In this document: positions 56,535 to 64,000 of the stretch, one piece after another
Layout of the letters: every line of letters starts with the position of its first letter
Numbering within the stretch: position 1 is the stretch's first letter
Origin: Lantana camara
Taxonomy: Eukaryota; Streptophyta; Magnoliopsida; Lamiales; Verbenaceae
Assembly: GCA_037501455.1 (NCBI GenBank)
Contig: CM074860.1
Span: forward strand, 43,534,501 to 43,598,500
Direction: 5' to 3'
Length of the DNA: 64,000 nt
The notes under the pieces: generated by a model
Database searches by the model: none
Told to the model about the DNA's origin: nothing
What the model saw: only the letters and a program-made list of their open reading frames with translations
Translations under genes and position numbers: made by a program

Positions 56535-58606
56535 TGTGACACCCCGTTCTACAGTTCGGTCAAGTAAATTATGTGATTTAATTCCTAATTGTGTTTAGGA
56601 TAGAATTATTTGAATTATGTGACGTAATTTCGTAATTGATTTTAATTTCGTGTTTTGAGATTTTGGGGATTTTGGAATTGAACCGATACCTTTTGAACCG
56701 AAACAATTAAACAGGGAAAACCTTGAACGAAACGGAGACCTAATTAAACCGGACCGAACCACCCCTTATATCCTTAAACCCTTCTCTTCCCTTTCATTTA
56801 TCCAACATATCAAGTAAAAGAGGAAGAAGAGAGAAAAAAAAAAGCTCCCCAAGCACTCTAATCTTCACAAGCTCATATCTCTTTCGATTCTCCGTCATTT
56901 TTCGATCCGAAGTAAGTTTCGGAATCCCCACGATCTCCTCTAACTTTCTACTGATTATTTTCTTCTTAATATTGGAATTTGTTTCGATCCTTGGATTGAT
57001 TAGCATATGTTGTGACCTCATTTATATGCTCTATATGATTAATATGTTGCATTTAATTCATGGTTTTGGTTGGGATTGCATTTATTGCTTGGTATATTAA
57101 ATGAGGTTGAGATACATTTTGAGGGTTTGCATATTTTTGAGACTTTGGAGCATGAGTCTTGGTTGTTTAAACTTCCTTTGTTGTTGTTATTACATATGTT
57201 GTTGTTGTGTAGCTTTTTGTTGGACAAAAATTGGTGTTTTTGGAGTTTGGGTTCGAACCCCTGTTTTTCCCATAACTCACTGCCCAGAAATTCAAGTCGA
57301 AACGGGCGTTTGGGTCTTCTTTGCATTTTGTAAACGGCCATTTTGAGGGGTCGAAATTTGAGGTAGTAGGTTCTGAAACGGCCGTTTCGGCTGTTAGTAC
57401 ATTTTGGAAACGATCGTTTGGGTTGCGCGGGTTTTTCAAACCTGAGTCTAACAAACAGGCGTTTGGATTTCGTGCTCTGTCTGGAAACGGGCGTTTGGAG
57501 AGTGCAAATTCATTCTAGACGGTTCTGAAACGGCCGTTTGGAAATCCTTTGAAAATTGGAAACGGCCGTTTCGGAGGCCGCTGTAAGAAAAATGAATTTT
57601 CGACTTTTTACGGTTCGATCCCTTTGCTCCCGAAATACCTTTATATGTCCTTTTTGGGTGTTAATATGCTACTTTGATGCTTCGAATTTGTCGTATGCCT
57701 TATTCGTGCATGAGATTGCATTTTGAGCGTTTATATGTTTGATTATGGATCATTTTGGGCATGTTTTGCATCTCGTGCATACTTTGCGTACCGTGCATCA
57801 TATTTGGTGCATTTTGAGTCTAAGTCTCGGGTGTTGTATCCCTTTTATTTTTCAGAGCCGAGTCCGGATACCGTCGAGCCCGAGGTTTACGTGCTCCTCG
57901 GTTCGTTCGTTTCTGTTTTCGCTCCTTTTGCTGCCAGGTGAGGTTTAGGAACTTTTGTATTAGTTAATGACCTATGGCCTAATATGTGTTGATTTCTCCC
58001 CATGCATGTGAATATATCTTATATATCTATTAAATATGGATGTTTAAGATATGATTTTAGATTTGTGAAATACCTTTGGGAGTTTTGAGAAACTTGATAT
58101 ATGAATAGGCATATGTAAGGTTTGTTTTGAAAATCTTTTGTATTTTGTTGGCTCGCACGAGTTGTGCCTTGAAAGATGGGAAGTTGGTACGATTTGGATT
58201 TGTTGGGCCCCGGGATTATGGGTAAGGAGCCCTGGTACGAAAAGGGTCATCGGGTTTGACCTGTGCGTAATTCCATTTGAGGTGAGCACGTGCGACTCTG
58301 GAGGTTGGGAAGGCGTGTTTGCTTTGAGCCCTCGGTGAACAACCGAGGAAGACATATTATGGGTTCGCAACCCCTTATGCTTTTGTATTTATGGTAGTGA
58401 GGGTTTGATTCCTGAATACCGAGGAGTTGAGGATGGATTGGTATTCTAATTTGGTATTTGTTTGTTGTGGAGTAGGTGGTGGAGTCCGTACTCGTCGGAC
58501 ATTGTTTTATCTTTCGTTTCGATGAATTGTGAATCGAGATAGGAATTTGGTGTATGTATTAGTATACTTTTGGGAATGTCTTGGTTTGTAAAACCCTAGC
58601 CTCGAT
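56535..58606 (+). repeat. LTR F, 3'-truncated
   Basis: Starts TGTGACACCCCGTTC. Its middle (GAGTCTAAGTCTCGGG, then a pyrimidine run and AGAGCC, and GTGAGGTTTAGGA) aligns with LTR E near 21320-21430, so it belongs to the same broad chromovirus group. AAACGGCCGTTT-type words are at 57301-57575. It stops at 58606 where a minus-strand LTR tail begins. No coding sign. Confidence 0.75.
57301..57575. repeat. AAACGGCCGTTT palindromic words in LTR F
   Basis: About eight words with arms GAAACG/CGTTT and GG, GC or AT centres, near 57302, 57333, 57377, 57408, 57454, 57483, 57528 and 57559. GAAACGGCCGTTTCGG appears twice. Confidence 0.85.
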
Positions 58607-58704
58607 TGTAGCACCCCTACACATGGGGATGCCACACCCCCGCACTACAGGCCGATCCACCCACGAAATAAATAGGCCGTACATGAACCAACCTACAGCG
58701 AACG
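58607..58704 (-). repeat. Tail fragment of minus-strand LTR I
   Basis: 98 bases whose minus strand ends ...GTGCGGGGGTGTGGC...GGGGTGCTACA, an LTR 3' end like that of G1. It is interrupted at 58705 by the end of LTR J. Confidence 0.7.
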
Positions 58705-61416
58705 TGTAACACCCCCGGAGCGACGGGTGCCACATCCCCCGCACTAAGGTCTAACACGAGTAACGAAATAGGGAGTTCGCACCCGTATCAAACCATAGCG
58801 AACGGGAGACACACAAAACTCACACCCTCGCTAGGCGGCCTAGACCCTCTGAAACTGCGCAAATTAAAATCAGAGTAGCGGAAGCAAATCATGTCCAACA
58901 TAATTCCCAAGATCACATATATACTTAATCAAAAGGGGGAAGGGTCAACTGTTCAAACTACAAGCTAGGTCATATACAGAATATACAATGCCATCACGGC
59001 CAAAAATAGCATAAATGTAATCAGAATACATAATCCAAAATACATAAGCAAAAAGGGAAGTAACCCAAAAAGACACTTGCCGCCAAGCTTGACTCGGAAG
59101 AACCTGCAAACTCAAAAGAAAAGGAAAAGGGGGAAAACAACAACGAGGGTTAGTCCTAATGACTAGTGAGGGGGTTAACTCACTCACCCGATATATATAT
59201 ATAGAGCAAAGCATTTAATCAAATAGAAAGGATCCTTGAACCGAGAGTGGTTTTTGCAAGCCCAATTAATTCACGTGATATAAATATACGTATAGGTTAA
59301 AGAGAAAGCAAAAGGCCAAAACCCAAGTTTTATGTAATTAGGAATCCTCTCTCGTTCCATAGATCATACAAAACTAAACCAACTCGGCCAGTACGAGTCT
59401 CACTCCAAACTTCCATATATGAAGAACAAAGCAAAGCAAAACAAATCAGAATCCATCCCCAACACCGGTTGATAGAAGGGTTGATCGGCCCTAACTATCC
59501 ATAAACGCAGACGAGACAAGGTTTAATTACTACATTGAAACCTTCGACGGTTGCCTCCGTCGGCTCAAGAGAAACACCCTTCCTCAAACCTCCCAAGGTT
59601 GGGTGAGACTCTCAAATGGAGGTGTTGATGGAAGAGCTTGGCGACCCCTCGGTCGTCCCGAGATTACCATGCCACACTCCGGGGCCCAAACAGACCACAA
59701 AAATCACACAGACAAAACTCAAAGCTTATCTTTCAAAGCCACATCTCGCATACACAGACACACTTACACAAGGCTAAACTTTTCAAACGAAAGCAAAATA
59801 GCTTACATATTTATACAAAAAGTTTTCCAATTCTTATAACAAATTGGAGAAATCCCACAACATATGTATCATACACTTATTTACCATATATTATACGTAT
59901 TCGCATGCGAGGCCTCAAATCAAATAGGGTTATAGGTCGAATAACTAAAAGAACAAAAACCTCACCTTGTCAACAAACGAAGTGGAGACAAAAAGGGGAA
60001 GTCGGACACCTACGGAGCAAGCTCGTCCTCTACAGGAAGATCCTCTGAACAAGACAAACAAGGAACTCTTAGACTCAATATGAAACACATTGACGCACGG
60101 TACATGCATATGTATGATTATGATGTAAATGATATGAGATGAATCCACATTTATGCCATTTACGAGCAAACATTCCACATTGGAGCATATATCACAAACG
60201 AGGACGTAAATCATGTCACAAATTCATAACATAAGGCTTAACACATAATATAATAAGTTAGTCATGCATAGACATCAAAAACGAGGCAAGAAAGAATCAA
60301 CAAGAAGCAACGAAAAGGCGAAAGAAATCTCCCCGGATGCCACCCTGTTGGACACGGTCGTGTCAGAAATACAAAGGGGACGGACACGGCCGTGTCCGGC
60401 GAATTAATTCGAAAAAAACATTTTCGAGACCTCAACATGGTCATATCTATTTTCCTTTATAATTTGACGCGGCCGTGTCAGGCGTTCGGCCTGGAAAAAT
60501 TTTTGGCGAAGAAACTCCGAAAATGAAGGCCAAAACAGGGGATTTCGGTTGGGGGCACTTAGGAGTCTCTTAGGCCATTCAAAACACATATAGCAAGCTT
60601 CAAGACGACACCAATTCATCAACATTTCATGCCCAAGAAGTTGCAATAACTTCAGCCACAAAAAATGCAAGCAAACAAGGCAAGAATGAGAAGAAATGCA
60701 TCAAGTTATATCATCCAATCCTCAAGCTTCATTAATGGCAAATTAATCATACCTCAACAACCATGAAAGGAGATGCAATAAATACCAAGAATTATATCTT
60801 AGAAGTCATATATCATCACCAAATCTCAAGGAAACGAGAATGGAACAAGAATCAACAAATTCTCCCAAAACATACTATTCACATGCTTGCCATAACTCAT
60901 GAATCAACCAAGGAATTCAGCTTAAGATCACATAAAAGAAAGAAGAGAGAGTGTAGATTACAACCATGAACTTACCTTTCAAATTTGAGAAGCTATGGTG
61001 AAGATTTGAGCTCAAAAGTCACAAAATGGCCAAAGGGGTTTCCTTCTCTTCTTTTCCCTTGCTTGCTGATCGTTTCTTTGTGGGAGGGAGAGAATGGATC
61101 GGTATTTTGGGGTTTAAGGGCTGAAATGGGTAGTTAACTCAAGTATAACTCATGGTTAAGGGTTGGTTAGGGTTTAAGTGGGGTCCACAAAGCTATATAA
61201 TCGAGTCCATAAAGCATATAACTAACACATATCACTAACTCACGAATATCAGAATTAAATTCGAATCTAAAACGAACAAAATACTAAACAAGAAAGTTAA
61301 ACGTTTAAACACTTAACTCCACATTAGCAATTAAATATCACGTAATCACATAAGAGAATTAATTAAATAGCGCACAAAATAGGTTACCTGAGAGTCTGAT
61401 CAGTCGGGATGTTAGA
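58705..61416 (-). repeat. 3' LTR J of a minus-strand chromovirus
   Basis: The minus-strand start is near 61416 (TCTAACATCCCGACTGATC, close to TGTGACATCCCGACC of E) right after a purine-rich GAAGGACGGAGGTT. The end is at 58705 (...GGGGGTGTTACA). About 2.7 kb. It carries ACACGGCCGTGT words like E (60352-60480). It is the LTR belonging to the pol fragment at 61417-62007. Short frames inside have no support. Confidence 0.75.
60352..60480. repeat. ACACGGCCGTGT palindromic words in LTR J
   Basis: Words at about 60352 (one change), 60384 (GGACACGGCCGTGTCC, perfect) and 60467 (GACGCGGCCGTGTC). Confidence 0.8.
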
Positions 61417-62007
61417 AACCTCCGTCCTTCAAAAGTACCTGTCCTCAGGTCCGAGGCGAGATCTTGAAAAGTTCCGGATACAACTGCTTCATCTTATCCT
61501 CGGTCTCCCAAGTGGCTTCCTCGGATTCTTGATCACACCACAAGACCTTTACAAGAAGGATTTGCCGATTTCTCAACTCTTGCATCTTCCGGTCTAACAC
61601 CTGAACTGGATACTTCTTGAAGGTCAAATCCGGCTCCAACTGAACTTTCTCAACTAGGAGAATAGAAGTCTCATCGGGATAATGTTTCCGAAGCTACGAG
61701 ACATGAAATACATTGTGAATCCTGGTCAAGCTCGATGGTAACTCAAGTATGTAAGCTACTTCCCCAACTCGATCAAGAATCTCAAAGGGGCCTAAGTAGC
61801 GAGGGTTAAGTTTCCCGCCTTTACCAATCCGAGCGTACCCTTTTCTAGGAGATGCCTTTAAAAAGTCCTTATCTCCTTTCTCAAAGTCTAAGGGTCGTCT
61901 TCTCCTATCTGCGTAACTCTTCTGCCTGTCTTGAGCCACTTTCAACCTCTGCCGAATCACTTTCACCCTCTCGATGGTGTCCTGGGTCTCCTTGGGTTTC
62001 TTAGCCC
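61417..62007 (-). pseudogene. Chromovirus integrase C-terminus with chromodomain, fragment
   Basis: Minus-strand reading from 62007 gives KPKETQDTIERVKVIRQRLK, then the conserved GDKDFLKASPRKG..KGGKLNPRYLGPFEIL and SLTRIHNVFHVS. A stop comes near 61692, and then in the same frame VQVLDRKMQELRNRQILLVKV and EEATWETED, which is a chromodomain. This is the Tekay/Del type of chromovirus. The chromodomain would steer integration to marked chromatin. The N-terminal part of pol is removed by LTR D3 at 62008. Confidence 0.88.
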
Positions 62008-64000
62008 TGTAACACCCCAACGGAGGATGCCACATCCCCCGCACTATGACCCAGACCCGAAGCATGAAATAGGAAGTCCATGCCCGAATCCGAATCAGAG
62101 CGAACGGGAGACCAACTCATACACTAGGCTAGGCGAAACTAACTTGACCAAAACTCAGAGTGAAGAAGCAATTAAAACGAACATCAATAGATAGCAGAAG
62201 TATTTAAAACAAAACCTGCAAAGCAGGTGCCGGGTTCAACTAGCATAAATACCTAATCTCGAATAATAGATCAACAAACATAACAAGTGACGGGTTCAAC
62301 TAGCATAGATACCTAGTCCCGAATATCAACATAAAGTAATAATCATCAAGTGCCGCAAGGGGCTGAATGAAAGTGCCACGCAGGGCTACCAAATAGTAAA
62401 ATATCATCTCAAGTCTACGGGTTAAAGCATAAGTAAAGTGTATGAAAAGACAAATGCAAATAGAAAGACTAGACCGACGAAGTGCAACTCAAAGGACTCA
62501 CTTCCGCCTAGCAAGCGCTAACAACCTGCAACTACAAGTGTAAATGAGGGGTCAGTCAATTTGACCGAGTGAGGGGGGGGGGGGGGCCGCTAACGCACAC
62601 CCACATTATATATATATATAAGGAGCATAGCACAAAATAAAAGGATGGACTCATGAACCGGGGATAGGTGTTACATACAAAAATGTTTTGAAAGAACCCA
62701 AATAAGATATAGATATAAGTTTAGAAACCATTTTCCAGAAAGACTCTATCCCGATTCATAATTCCATAACATATCATAATCAACTGCTCGGCGAGTACGA
62801 GCTTCCCACCTTTACTCCTCAGAACATAAATCACAATCAATCCAACCGCTACACCAATGATGGAGGGGATGTACAGTCCCCAAAACCATCTATAATAACA
62901 CCATCTAAAACAGACTCGATCTCAAGAGGGTAGCGAACCCACAAGAGTCATCCCCGGATAAAACACCTAAGGCTCAAGATATCACGCCTCCCTCATCACC
63001 CTACGGTCGCGCAATGATATCTCAAATGGAAACTAGCACAGTGGCTTATCCGACGGCCCTATGCCGTACCGGTCTCCACTCGTACCAGCTCCTGGATCCA
63101 CATATATACATACATACAGATGCCAATATTTCATGGCCAACTCGCTACAGAATCGTAACACAACTGAATTTTCCATAATAGCTTACATATGCCTCAAAAA
63201 CTGGTTTTTATACATATTCCTACGCGATGGAATTTAAGCCCGTAGACACCCATCCACGCAGAACCCACGCGATGGAATTTAAGCCCGTAAGCACCCATCC
63301 ACGCAGATCCCACGCGATGGAATTTAAGCCCGTAAGCACCCATCCACGCAGAACGCACGCAAGGTCATAAACATATCATATCCAACACATACGTATTTAT
63401 AGTAAGGTATACTCGCATACAAGGGTAGAAATCAGCATGTAAAGGCCATAGGTCGCATAACTATACAAAATCCTAAACCTTAACTCGTAGTAGTAGAGTC
63501 TGAGAGTGTGAAGGGCCAAACACTCTAAACCTCGGGCTCACCGGCACCACCAAACTCTGTGGCAAGACATACGAAGGTCCAAACTTAGACTCTACATGAA
63601 CCAAGTAAGACGCACGGCGTACCAAGAGATGTATGATATGGAAAATGGAATGAAGTGTTCACATAGGTCACATAGCATAACATAGGATAAGCTTTCATAC
63701 GAAATTATTTAATTAAAATGAAGTATTAAAGTTTAGAACGTAAATTAAAGTCATATTATTAATATTTAAAATAATGCATTTGATTATTAAAATAATAATA
63801 AATAATAAAAAGAAGAAGATCGAGATTCACATAAATCATTCGATCAAATGAAGTATTATGATCTAAAAGTGCAAAGAAACGGCATACTGTAGAAATTGGA
63901 CATTTATATTTAAATTCATGTGAGACAAATTTCCAATAAAAATTATCACATAATTCACGTAGCATACACAAGAATTGATGCATCTTAATTTTAGGTAGTA
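62008..64000 (-). repeat. LTR D3: D-family LTR on minus strand, partial
   Basis: It starts TGTAACACCCCAACGGAGG, the complement of the D LTR 3' end, and follows the D LTR leftward equivalent as far as the window end. It is a third family member, more diverged than the two LTRs of element D. It contains a 14-G run at 62573-62586 and a triplicated 45-bp unit at 63222-63356. No coding sign. Confidence 0.82.
63222..63356. repeat. 45-bp unit in three tandem copies
   Basis: Units start at 63222, 63267 and 63312 with ACGCGATGGAATTTAAGCCC and differ at a few bases. The D LTR copies have one unit only (near 22900 and 29500). Confidence 0.92.

Overview
This window is plant nuclear DNA, most likely from a eudicot, and I found no host gene in it. 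Every coding region I can support belongs to an LTR retrotransposon. The evidence is Ty3/gypsy and Ty1/copia polyproteins, LTRs with TG...CA ends and 5-bp target-site duplications (TSDs), primer-binding sites (PBS) complementary to initiator-Met tRNA, and polypurine tracts (PPT). The nesting density and a CRM-type (centromere-targeting) chromovirus suggest heterochromatin, perhaps pericentromeric. The species cannot be told from the sequence alone.

Layout. (1) 1-9345 is the 3' part of an Athila-lineage Ty3/gypsy element on the plus strand. It has an open protease-RT-RNaseH-integrase frame, a third ORF preceded by a plausible leader intron, and a 1.5-kb LTR. (2) 9346-12424 is a scrap of a minus-strand copia-like element plus a block whose two ends are inverted LTR-3'-end-like sequences. 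(3) 12425-16853 is copia element B1 (minus strand; gag, PR, IN and LTR; decayed). (4) 16854-34281 is chromovirus-type LTR element G1, which has been entered by element D (16943-30729, perfect TSD gtgaa). D has 4.2-kb LTRs and a 2.4-kb internal region without coding capacity, so it is LARD-like. The left LTR of D holds solo LTR E. (5) 34282-40190 holds more partial LTRs (G2, H) and unassigned repeat DNA. (6) 40190-56534 is copia element B2 (minus strand), a relative of B1. Its 5' leader is split by a foldback element (44422-53953). The foldback has 160-bp inverted ends, an array of about 235-bp tandem units that reverses orientation, and a 5-bp TSD, and it hosts a complete but decayed CRM-like element (44582-51129, TSD tatgg). 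(7) 56535-64000 is a chain of LTRs (F, I, J, D3), each junction lying at a canonical LTR terminus, with a chromodomain integrase remnant at 61417-62007.

How the parts relate. Insertion order can be read as B1 <- G1 <- D <- E, B2 <- foldback <- CRM, and B2 <- F <- I <- J <- D3. The autonomous enzymes present (Athila pol; decayed CRM, copia and chromovirus pol) could at some time have mobilised the non-coding elements.

Most unusual signals: (a) clusters of 12-18 nt palindromic words with a GC-rich core inside the LTRs of several families. The word differs between otherwise homologous LTRs and is shared between unrelated ones. (b) The foldback element, whose ends look like chromovirus LTR heads and whose TSD is integrase-sized. 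(c) An array of short hairpins with apparent compensatory changes in the non-coding interior of D.
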